From the NCBI GenBank assembly GCA_965240325.2, contig OZ251253.1:620001-684000 (forward strand): a stretch of DNA of 64,000 nucleotides, written 5' to 3'. Of this stretch, positions 31,501 through 40,095 are shown piece by piece. Below the pieces are notes generated by a model that was not told where the DNA came from, did no database searches, and saw only the letters and a program-made list of their open reading frames with translations. The stretch comes from Rebecca billardiae RCC1528. Its lineage: Eukaryota; Haptophyta. Made by a program: the position numbers and the translations under genes. The first letter of the stretch is position 1. Every line of letters starts with the position of its first letter.

Positions 31501-32692
31501 CACGCGGAGCGGCGGCGGCGGCGGCACCAGCGGCGGCGGCAGCAGCGGCGCGCGCTCAGCAAACCGGCCGCGTGCGCTCACCACGTCAGACGCGGGCGTG
31601 GCGGCGGAGGAGGCGGAGGGGCGGCGCGCGGCGCTGCAGGCGGCCGCGATGGAGAGACTGGGCATCGGCGCGCGCGCGGCCGCCGCGTCGAGCGGCCTGC
31701 TCGCGCTGCCCAGAACGGCCGACGAGGACTCGGACGAGGGTCCCGGGGAGGAGGGCCAGCAGGACTCTCAGCGGGCAGCGCTGGACGCCGAGGCCCACGA
31801 CCTCGTCTCGCCCTTCGGCTCCGAGCCGGGGAGTGCCACGGCGGGGAGCGCGAGCGGACACGCGCGCTCGTCCGGACAGCGGCGGGTGCGGCGCTCCTCG
31901 TCGCAGCCCGAGCTGCGGGCGCTCGAGCGCTCGCCCGACGGCGCGGCGGCGAACGCGCCGCCCGCGCGCCGCGTCGTCGCCTTCGGCGAGCTGCCCGCGG
32001 GCGGCGAGGTGGACGTGGCGCTCTCGATGCCCGCCTTCCTCGAGCGCGCGGCCGCGTTTGACGTGCGCGAGGCGTCGTGCACGCTCAGCCGCGACAGGGA
32101 CCGGCTGTTCGCCATCATCCAGGCGGGGTTCAAGAACCTCGACTCGTTCAACGAGATGGTGGGCACCGCGCTGCGCCGGGCGGTGGAGGTGGCGGCCGAG
32201 CGGCAGGTGGCGGCGAATCGCTTCTCGCCCGCGCGCGGCAAGGGCGGCGGCTTTGGCGGGCTCGCCGCCGTCGGCCTCCCCACTGTGCTGCCGCTGTCGC
32301 CCGCGCGCGCCGCAGCCGCGGCCGCCGCGACCGGCCAGCGATGGGGCTCGCCGCCGACCAACCCCTCGCCGGCGGCCGGCGGGCCGGGCACGCCGGGGGT
32401 GCGCGGCGCGCCCGCCGCCGCGGCCGCGCGCGGCGGGCAGCGCTCGCCCAAGCGCAGCGCGCTGCGCTCACCCGAGCGCGCAGCCGCCGCGCAGCGCTGG
32501 GCACCAAACGGCGGCGGCGGTGGCGGCGTGGCCGCCGACGCTGACGCCACGCCGGCGATGACCGTCGTGGCCGTCGACTACGAGCCCGGGGCCGAGGCCG
32601 GCGGCAGGCGCGAGCGCGTCGGCCCCGGCGGCGTCGACGACTCGCCTCACCAGCTGCGCGCCGGCGCCGGCGTCAGATGGGCGGACGACTAG
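28596..32692 (+). CDS. multi-pass membrane protein with TIR-like domain
   Basis: Four-exon model: 28596-29856, 30207-30301, 30645-30766, 31054-32692; 1038 residues, every junction in frame. Residues about 105-400 contain five or six hydrophobic helices (for example LLGGGVLTAAVVVWYVGLAL and ALLALSAAGMVQAIALGLLL). Splicing then joins a compact domain, about 413-505: DAFVSHS-W-HDD, LWLDKLCIDQSNIED, LPVFLAGCQTLLVLAG and YLARLWCVIELFVFVEMGG. This follows the TIR order (strand A, strand B, CxxLLVL strand, then WCxxEL), with E497 at the place of the glutamate that plant TIR enzymes use to cleave NAD. The other half is a Ser/Gly-rich tail of about 530 residues. Ligand, partner and activity are unknown. 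Membrane anchoring plus a cytosolic TIR-like module suggests signalling or defence (inference). Alternative start: the ATG at 28818. Confidence 0.75.
30554..30616. repeat. 9-bp tandem repeat in intron 2 of the TIR-like gene
   Basis: Seven uninterrupted copies of ACTGACTGC/T lie 28 bp upstream of the CGCAG acceptor at 30644. Pattern of the last base: C, C, T, T, C, C, C. Confidence 0.92.
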
Positions 32693-34636
32693 CTGACTTG
32701 CTCGCGCGCCGCGGCACGCGCTCGCCTCCTCGCGCTGCGCCGCTGCGCCGGCGGGGGGCTCGCTGGCTCTGCCCTGCCCGCAGCCCAGCCGGCTGGTGGT
32801 GCGGTCAGGGCCAGCGCGCGAGGCCGAGCCGCCCGAGGGGTGGGGGCTGCGCAGATGCGCCTGCGACGCAGCCGCAGCGCGGACCCCGGCGCGGACCGCG
32901 TCGCAAACTCCGGGTGGCGGGCAGCCGAGTCACCGCGGCCGGGAGCTCGCCGCGGGCTGCTGCGATCAAAGGCATCGGCCGCCGTGCCTGTGCGTCGCCA
33001 CTGGCCTGTGCGAGAAGTCTACCGCTACGCAGACTCGCCGGTGTGCGCCTGTGTGGCATCAGCCCAGGCACGAGTCTCGAACTCCGTTAACTCGATCGCA
33101 TCACGCCGCTCTTCGCTTGTCGCCAGTTTCGCGGACGGCGCCGGGCCGCGGCATGGAGCCGTGGCCGGCAGCGGTCCGCTACGACTGGCTCCGCGCGGAA
33201 TCGGGCGCCAGCGGCAGCCAGCAGGTAACTACTAGCTGGTGCAGTAGCCGAGTGTGACGCGGAGGCGGGCTGCTCGTCAGGAACGGCTGGCGGGCGCCGC
33301 CGGCCGTCCGTAAGTAATCTGCCGCACTGGCGGGCACTAGGTTACTAGCAGCGCGCCGGACGACGAAGTCCGCCGCCGGTACTGATGACGAACTGCGCGC
33401 ATCCGACGGCGCGCCGCAGCATTACGCGGCAGTATCACAGTGTGTCGTCAGTTGACCGTCGGACCGCCGTCGTAGGCGTAGTGACTAGTGAGTGACGCCG
33501 GACTGATGAACTGACCGTGCTGCGCGAATATGATATGATCACGGCGGCGCGTGTAGTGACTACGACTCGGCGCAGCCGTGGGACCGTGTCGCCGGTCCGC
33601 GGTGAGCCGGGAGTCCTCATCACTCACTACGCTCGTGGAGCGCAGTCGCTGCCACGGACGCCCACGGTCGCGTAGTCCGACTCATTGGCGGGCGGCGCGG
33701 CCCGGGCGTCCGAACTCGCCGGACCGTGGCGCACTCCGATTGGCGGCTGACTCACTGAGCGCCCCGGTCACACTGTACGCGCGCACTCGTCAGCGCATTA
33801 ATATGCCCACTATAGCTAGCTATACTGATAATAGCAGGAAGCAGTTATATGGATGCGGCGCCTGCTGATGACGACGATGACGCCACCGACTGATACTACG
33901 ACTACCTACGACCGTATAACCCGTAAGTACGTATGTCATCATCTTAATGAGCCGCGCCTCGGGCCGCGCGGGCGCCGGTACGTCGTCGTCGTCGAGCAGT
34001 CGACTGCAGTCGTTACGTCGCCTAATATATATAATAAGGATTATCACTGGTAATAAGTAGTACATCATCGTCAATAATAAGTCCGCCCGGGCACTGTAGG
34101 CCTCGTCACAGCGCAAGTCCGCCGCCCGCGGGGCCGCCGGCCGGCGCCACGCCGGTCCGACGAGACCGGCGTGCCGCGGATACTTATTATTATTATTATT
34201 ATCAATCAAAAACGTACTCAGTGATGGCGCGGCAGCGCAGCAGCGCGACTTCTGATTTCTGCTCACTTCAGACTGCTCTCACGACTGACACTCACGGCTC
34301 ACCGCGCTACGCACTGCGACTCCGCGGGCGCCCGGGGGGCGGGCCGGCCCGGACTCACGGAGGCGGATCGGGATTCCGCGCCGCTAGCTCGGCTGATGCT
34401 GATGATGATATATGAATTATATATAATTGCGCGCTGCTGATGGCGGAGTCGGATATCATCCCTGCTGGACTCGTACTACTCAGCGACTCGTCCAGACGAC
34501 TAAGTCGATGCATCAGCGATGATGCTGAGTCGATCGAGCTGACGAATATCCGGCCGCCTGTTGCGCGGTTGAGAATGCGCATAGCAGATAACTTTGATGC
34601 CCACTGCCCAGGCGGCGCCGACGTGAGTTATAAGAG
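32693..34636. other. intergenic region, 1.9 kb
   Basis: Separates two convergent genes. GC falls towards the right, with AT-rich patches at 33790-33860, 34020-34080 and 34185-34215 (a TTA trinucleotide run). Frames are short and without motifs. No gene or RNA recognised. Confidence 0.5.
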
Positions 34637-35368
34637 TCACTGCGCGGCCGTCGGCTGGAGGGGCTGCATGGCGGCCCCCATGCCGCTGTCGGCCAGCGCC
34701 CCCGCGACCAGCTCGTTCAGCGCCTCCGCGCGCTGCGCCTCTGCCTTGCCGCCCTGCGCCTCCGCCGCGAGCAGCGCGCCCCAGCTGAGCCCCTCGCTGC
34801 CCTTCTCCAGCGTCAGCACGAGCGCGCGGCGCGCGCCCGAGCCCTCGAGCGCCCACGAGCAGCCGTCGGTGCGCACGGGGTGGAGCAGCTCGCCCGAGAC
34901 GAGCGGCGCGTCCTCGGCGCCGACGAGGCACGCGTGCACGCGGCTCCGCCCGAACGTGACGCGCACGTCGGCGGGCTTGGTGGCGGGCGGCAGCGGCCGG
35001 ATGGTCAGGGTAATCTCGCTCGCGTCCTGCTCGAAGTGGAGGGCAGGCGGCGGCGTGGGCTCGGCCGCGGGGGCGACGGCCTCACTCACGGCCGCAATCG
35101 ATGCCGCGGCCTCCCGCGCAGCCTCGAGCTCGGCGAGGACGTGGCCGATCTTGGTGCGCTGCTCGGCAAAGAGGCCGACCGCATTGTCCGCCGGCGGCAG
35201 CTGCGCCAGCGCGGCCTGCAGCTGGTAGATCGCCTCGGCGCGCATGCCCGTCTTGATCGCGGCGATCGCACGGTCCACCGGCTTCGCGAGATCGCGCCAG
35301 AATTTGTCCTGCTTGAACTCCGCCGTGCACTCGACCAAGCGCGCCACCTGCGATTCTGCTGCCGCCAT
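34637..35368 (-). CDS. CS-domain (p23/NudC/SGT1-like) protein
   Basis: Single-exon gene, 243 residues from the ATG at 35368. A longer frame to 35458 adds only a basic stretch. Residues 1-100 are helical (FWRDLAKPVDRAIAAIKTG; AIYQLQAALAQLP), resembling a TPR or coiled region. Residues about 112-190 form a beta-rich CS fold: LHFEQDASEITLTI, VRVTFGRSRVHACLVG, GELLHPVRTDGCSWAL and RRALVLTLEKG. CS-domain proteins of the p23, SGT1 and NudC groups are Hsp90 co-chaperones. The C-terminus (GLSWGALLAAE to the stop) is helical and Ala-rich. It is probably cytosolic, and I cannot say which subgroup it belongs to. Confidence 0.72.
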   Translation of the reverse strand: MAAAESQVARLVECTAEFKQDKFWRDLAKPVDRAIAAIKTGMRAEAIYQLQAALAQLPPADNAVGLFAEQRTKIGHVLAELEAAREAAASIAAVSEAVAPAAEPTPPPALHFEQDASEITLTIRPLPPATKPADVRVTFGRSRVHACLVGAEDAPLVSGELLHPVRTDGCSWALEGSGARRALVLTLEKGSEGLSWGALLAAEAQGGKAEAQRAEALNELVAGALADSGMGAAMQPLQPTAAQ

Positions 35369-35502
35369 GGCGCTGCTGCAGCGGACGTTGCACGTTACCG
35401 CAAAGGGTTCACGTCCGCTTGAGGGCGCAGGGTCCAGACGCATCGGACGGGTGCGCACGCAGCTGGAGCTCCGCGCTGCTCCGCTGGCCGGGCCTCATTC
35501 AG

Positions 35503-36474
35503 TCATGCAGTCGGAGCACACATGAGGCGCACGCCCGTCTGCTCCTCGGCAGCTCTGACGTCGTCGAGAAAGCGCTGCAGCGCTACCGCGTACAGCCGGC
35601 TGTCCACTCGGGTGATCTGATCGACGACCCTCCACGTGCCCGCCGGAACGTCGCGCTCGTGCCGCTCCGGGAGGCCGTGCCGGATGCGATGGAGACGACC
35701 CTCAGGCTCAGCGGCGCTTTCTCGCGCGGCAGCAGGCGCAGTGCTGTTCGCGCGGCTGGCGCAGTCGCACCCGGCAGGGAGGCTCCCCGTCATCCGCAGG
35801 ACGACGAGGCACACCGTCTCGAAGTAGTGCTCTGTGACGCCGACGATCGGCACCTCGTGCAGCCCCGCCAGCACGTGAGGCCAGCTCGGCACGCAGTCGT
35901 CAGGCCCGAAGCAGCGGTGCGCGCGCGGGAAGCAATCGTACCCGCGAGGGCGGTGGCGCACCTTCAAGAACTGGCATTGCCGTCCCGCGGGGTCGACGTG
36001 GTCGAGCCCGCGGCACGTGAGGTAGCGCGACTGCATGTTGAGCGGGTTGTAGCACGCAAAGTCCTCGACCGCGCGGCGCTGCTGCAAGGCCAGGCGTCGC
36101 GTGTGGTTGGCAAAGTGCTCCACCCAGCGCGCAAAGCCCAGCGCGTCGTCCTCGGCCCGATCGAACGCCGGGTGCGAGTGCGCGTCGCGCTTGCCGCTGT
36201 GAAAGTACTTGCAGTGCATGAACTGCGACAGCACGTGCGCCCGCGGCCGCCGCACCACGACGACGAGCCTCGCATCGGGACTGGCGTCGCGCAGCGACGG
36301 TGCGCAGTGCTCGAGGCTCTGCGCGACGGGCAGCGAGTGCGTCTCCAGCAGGTCGTGCTTGAGCGACGTGCCCGCCGTCTTCGGGACGTGCACAAGCACG
36401 AGCTGCTCCCGGAGCGCGCATGCCGGCCCGAGGAGCAGGCAGAGCGCCGTCGCCGCGACGCTGCGGGTCGCCAT
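35503..36474 (-). CDS. secreted/Golgi sulfotransferase family protein
   Basis: Single-exon gene, 323 residues from the ATG at 36474. The frame stays open to 36678, but the chosen start gives a clean signal sequence or anchor (MATRSVAATALCLLLGPACA). LVLVHVPKTAGTSLKHDLLE is the PAPS 5'-phosphosulfate loop. ARLVVVVRRPRAHVLSQFMH is the 3'-phosphate-binding segment with R and S in the usual places. Eight or more Cys residues in the second half (CRGLDHVD, CFPRAHRCFG, DCVPSW) suggest disulfides, fitting a luminal enzyme. Expected role: sulfation of a glycan or protein with PAPS as donor; acceptor unknown. It is only distantly similar to the sulfotransferase at 1.6-2.6 kb. Divergent from the acyltransferase gene. 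Confidence 0.8.
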   Translation of the reverse strand: MATRSVAATALCLLLGPACALREQLVLVHVPKTAGTSLKHDLLETHSLPVAQSLEHCAPSLRDASPDARLVVVVRRPRAHVLSQFMHCKYFHSGKRDAHSHPAFDRAEDDALGFARWVEHFANHTRRLALQQRRAVEDFACYNPLNMQSRYLTCRGLDHVDPAGRQCQFLKVRHRPRGYDCFPRAHRCFGPDDCVPSWPHVLAGLHEVPIVGVTEHYFETVCLVVLRMTGSLPAGCDCASRANSTAPAAARESAAEPEGRLHRIRHGLPERHERDVPAGTWRVVDQITRVDSRLYAVALQRFLDDVRAAEEQTGVRLMCAPTA

Positions 36475-36660
36475 GGAAAGAACGCGGAAAGTCGGCACCG
36501 AAAATATCCTCACGAAATGCATGGCTCTGGTGGGTCCGGATGCAACATTCGTCCGTCCGAAATCCAGGCGCGACAAAGCCCGACAAAGGCCGACGAAATC
36601 ACGAAAATCACCGCGGAACTCAAACGACGGGCCGGAAGATTGAGCCGACGAATTCCCCGC
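36475..36660. promoter_or_regulatory. divergent promoter with repeated CGACAAA / CGAAA motifs
   Basis: The DNA upstream of the sulfotransferase start, lower in GC than its flanks, carries ACCGAAAATATCC, TCCGAAATCC, CGACAAAG twice, CGACGAAATC and CGAAAATC within about 110 bp. Repetition of a CGA(C)AAA word suggests transcription-factor sites. It may overlap the 5' part of the acyltransferase frame, whose start is uncertain. Confidence 0.4.
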
Positions 36661-38072
36661 CGTCCAGCCGCCTCCCAAGCTCGCTCATCGTCATCATCCG
36701 CGGCATCGCGCTCGCCTGGCTCGTCGCATCGGCGCCCACGCCGCTCTCCGCATCGGCCCGTCTCGCTGACGTGCGCGTGGAGCACCTCGCCGGCTCGCGC
36801 GCGGTGGAGCTCTTCCTCGGCGCGCTGAGCGCTCACGCGGCCTTCTTCCTCCTGGTGGCGTGGATGCCTGTCCACCTCCCGTCCAAGCCCTTCCTGCTGC
36901 GCAAGCTCGAGGCGCTCGGCCGCGCCGTGCACGCGCGCACAGTGCTTCTCGTCGGCGTCGCCCTCGGCTTCGCGCTCGCCGCGACGGAGGGCCTCCGCGA
37001 CGCGCCCGACGCGCAGCGGCAGCGCGCGCACGGCCTGTTTGCCCTGCTGCAGCTGGCCGTGCTGCTCGGCGTGCGCACGGCGGAGCGCGCGAGGGCGGAC
37101 GCGCTCATCGCGCTCGAGCGGCAGATGCAAGAGGCCTCGATGCTCGCGTGGTCCCCGCCCGTCTCCCGCCGCCCCGGCGTCGTCGCGCCGCACTTCCTCC
37201 GCGCGGCCTTTGCGCCCAAGTTTCTGAGCGCCGAGCGGCTGCCGACGCAGCGCACGCGCAAGCTGCTCTTCGTGATGAACCACCAGCTCGGCGGGCTCGA
37301 GATCCCGCTATTCGTCGAGTACATGCACGTGGAGCACGGGCTCTTCCCGCGCTCGCTCGCCGACCACGCCCACTTCTACCTGCCCGGCTGGGCGCAGCTG
37401 CTCAGCGCCGCGGGCGCGGTCGACGGCACGCGCGACAACTGCGCGGCGGTGATGCGGCTGGGCCAGCCGCTCCTCGTCTTCCCCGGTGGCGGGAACGAGA
37501 TCCTCAAGAGCAAGGCCGACCGCAAGTACGCGCTCAAGTGGCGCGAGCGCGTCGGCTTCGCGCGCATGGCGATGGCGCACGGGTACACGCTCGTGCCCGT
37601 CGCAGCGGCGGGGCTGGAGGACCAGCTGCACGTGCTCGCCGATATCCCGGTCGGACGCTGGCTGGGCGCGCTCGGGCTGGCATCGGGCGCGCGCGCGGAG
37701 CTCACGCTACCGCTGCTCGCGCCCGTGCCGGCCGAGCTCGGGCAGCGGCTCTACTTCAAGTTCCTCGAGCCCATCGACACGGCGGGGCTCGACGCGACCG
37801 ACCCGGCCGCCGTGCGCGGTGTGCGCGACCTTTGCCAGAGCCGGCTCGAGGCGGGGCTGGCCGAGCTGCTGCGCGAGCGCGAGGCGGACCCCGAGCGCTT
37901 TGTGCGCGGCGGCGGCGGCGGCGGCGCGGAGTGCGCCAGCGCGGGCCCGCGGGCGGCCGCGTGGTGGGGCCGCGCGCGCGGCGACTCTGGCTCCTCCTCC
38001 TCGTCGGCTTCCACGCCCACGCCACCCCCAGAGCGCGCCTCGCCACATGCAGGCAATGAGCGCACTGAATAA
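36540..38072 (+). CDS. membrane acyltransferase (PlsC/DGAT2-TMEM68 type)
   Basis: Single-exon frame, 510 residues from the ATG at 36540. The true start is uncertain: the first residues look untranslated, 36420 is also possible, and 36864 would remove the first membrane helix. Three or four hydrophobic helices come first (LIVIIRGIALAWLVA, AFFLLVAWMPVHL, TVLLVGVALGFALAA, LFALLQLAVLLGV). The catalytic part reads KLLFVMNHQLGGLEIPLF, then LLVFPGGGNEILKSKADRKY, then RVGFARMAMAHGYTLVPVAAAG. FPGGGNE matches the glycerolipid-binding block of PlsC/DGAT2 acyltransferases. The usual HxxxxD box appears as H-Q-L-G-G-L-E, with Glu one place late, so catalysis may differ. Likely role: acyl transfer to a lipid in the ER membrane (TMEM68-like). 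The C-terminus is a Gly/Ser tail. Confidence 0.75.
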   Translation: MQHSSVRNPGATKPDKGRRNHENHRGTQTTGRKIEPTNSPPSSRLPSSLIVIIRGIALAWLVASAPTPLSASARLADVRVEHLAGSRAVELFLGALSAHAAFFLLVAWMPVHLPSKPFLLRKLEALGRAVHARTVLLVGVALGFALAATEGLRDAPDAQRQRAHGLFALLQLAVLLGVRTAERARADALIALERQMQEASMLAWSPPVSRRPGVVAPHFLRAAFAPKFLSAERLPTQRTRKLLFVMNHQLGGLEIPLFVEYMHVEHGLFPRSLADHAHFYLPGWAQLLSAAGAVDGTRDNCAAVMRLGQPLLVFPGGGNEILKSKADRKYALKWRERVGFARMAMAHGYTLVPVAAAGLEDQLHVLADIPVGRWLGALGLASGARAELTLPLLAPVPAELGQRLYFKFLEPIDTAGLDATDPAAVRGVRDLCQSRLEAGLAELLREREADPERFVRGGGGGGAECASAGPRAAAWWGRARGDSGSSSSSASTPTPPPERASPHAGNERTE

Positions 38073-38527
38073 TAAGCGGCGGGGCTAAGTGAGCAACGTC
38101 GTGGACGTCGTCAACGCGCTGCTCGGCTGATGCGCGCGCGTTCGCGCTCGCGTCATCAGAATACGTCGCCCTCGTCGTCATCATCAGCGCGACCCGAGTC
38201 CCGATCGGCATCCGCCACCTCGCGGCGCTGCCAACATCAGCTATATATCATAACTTATCACTATCACGACTATCAGCAGGCAGCAATAAGCAGTTAGTTG
38301 ACGATCGTATCGAGTCATGATGACGCGATAGATAGATAGCAATATCTATATATATATATAATTAGAAAAAACTTATTATATAATATATATTATATATATA
38401 TATTAATATATATTAACGACGTGGCAGCATCCGACAAGCGTCAGGCTCAGAGTGCAACAGACACATAGAATGCGTCACCGCGCCTTCCGTCCAGGTCAGA
38501 CAGTGCGCCACCCGCAGCCCTGCCCCC
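38073..38527. repeat. AT-rich island downstream of the acyltransferase gene
   Basis: At about 38325-38415 the sequence becomes almost pure A/T (GATAGATAG, then TATATATA and TTATATAATA runs), in sharp contrast to the surroundings. It may be a 3' end region, a matrix-attachment or replication-related element, or just simple-sequence DNA. Confidence 0.6.
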
Positions 38528-39214
38528 CTACGGGAGCGGGGCCGGGATGGAGCACCGCCTCGGCCTGGGGCACGCGGCGGCGACGGCAGATGCCGCCGCG
38601 GCCGAGCGCCTTCCGGAGCACTTGGATGAGGGTGAGGTCGTAGTCGATGTCGCCGCCCGCGCCGACCTAGCGGCGAGCAGCTCCGGCAAGCGGCAGCCGC
38701 GGCTGTCGCCCCCGTGCGCCCGTGTGGGCGCCTGGATGAGGATGAGGTCGTAGTACGCGTCGCCGCGCGCCGGCCAAGCGGCGCGCAGCTGCAGAAGAGG
38801 GGCTCGGAGAGTGAGCGCGCCGCCTAGCGCGCTCTGGGCGATGAAGCAGATGAGGTGGTAGTCGATGTCGCAGCCCGGCCCGCCGGCGGGCTGCTGCAGA
38901 TGCAGTGCTTGATGCTGGGGAACCTGGCCTCCGGGCGCGTCACACCCCGCACCCCCTGCCCCACCTAGGGTGGAGCGTGGGGCACGGAGGAGGCCAGCGC
39001 CAAGGGCCAGATGGGTGCAGCGGCGTCCACCTGCTGCATCGCCCCCCGAGGCGATGCAGCCGGCGGCCGGCTGGAGAAAGAGGGTGCCAGTGCCTATCCC
39101 GGACCCGCTGCGTGTGGTTGATCTCCGCGTGCACGTGCCAGCGCAGAGCAGTCGAATCGAACGTCGCGGGGTCAGCTGGCGACCCGCGCGCTCGGCCCGC
39201 CCGCCGCGAGACAC
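38528..39214 (-). pseudogene. gene relic with three ~110-bp internal repeats
   Basis: On the minus strand the phrase D-[IA]-[DY]-Y-[HD]-L-I/T-x-x-Q occurs three times: CDIDYHLICFIAQSALGG (about 38875), GDAYYDLILIQAPTRAHGG (about 38760) and GGDIDYDLTLIQVLRKALG (about 38655). The first two are in one frame and the third in another, so a shift lies between copies two and three. On the plus strand this is ATGAGGNTGAGGTCGTAGT repeated. The family is unknown to me. The frame break and the lack of a clear start suggest a decayed gene with an internal tandem duplication, or a minisatellite derived from coding DNA. Confidence 0.35.
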
Positions 39215-40095
39215 TCCTGGCGGTGCCCCACCGAGTCCCCGGGAAGGGAATATATATATAATTAATTATAAATGACGATGTCATTGGACCGATTATTGAC
39301 GACCGGCGGCGCCGCGTCTGCGGACTCAGAGTGATGCGGTCGGGTGCGCTGGTGGCGGCGGTCTCGGACCACTGCCACTGGTCGTGGCCCGCGCGGCAGC
39401 GGCATGCGCATGTGCTGATGGCGGCCCGCCGCCGGCGTATAGTGCAGCCCTGAGCCCGGAGCGGGCGGAGCCGCCCGAGTCGGGCCGCTGGTCTGCACGA
39501 GGCGGTCAGGAAGTAGAGAGCAGTGATGATCGCATCAGCGCAAGTCGTGCTGATGATCACGTGCTGCATGCTCGGCTTGGTTCACAGCGGCGCTCATGGT
39601 AGATTCGATTGGTGTACGTCCCGGGGACCGCAGCCGTCGCAGTGACGGTCGGTCTCGAATGAGGTCGCGTAGCAGCGGATGGCAGTGGACAGGTAGTGCA
39701 CAGGCAGTGACGCTCGGGCACGGCACGTGGCGGACGGGCAGTAGAGTGGACAGGGCGCGACGCTCGGTCGCGGAGGAGTGGATGGATGGGTGAGCAGAGT
39801 GGACAGGGCGCGGCCGGCCCGAGCGGGCAGGCGGCGGTTGGAGAGAGAGGAGCTGAGCGTTCGGCACAGCGGTCGGTGGTGGGTGGACAGGAAGGACAGG
39901 CTGCGGCCGCCGAGCGAGCAGGCGGCGGCAGGCTGGTGGGGAGCTCTCGATCGGCCTAGTGGACAGAGACTGGTGGGCAGACTAGTGGACAGCACAGGGA
40001 GAAGACACAACGAGGGGGCGCCGAGGGCGCGTGGCGGCAGGCCACGGGGGCAGAGCCCACCGCAGCCGCGGCGGCGGCGGTGCAGGCGCGCGCGC
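39215..40095. other. intergenic region downstream of the NRPS-like gene
   Basis: No gene seen. It includes a short TATATATAATTAATTATAAAT patch at 39249-39270 and irregular GTGGACAGG/GGGCAGTAG-type repeats at about 39690-39990 (GTGGACAG recurs at least six times). Confidence 0.5.
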
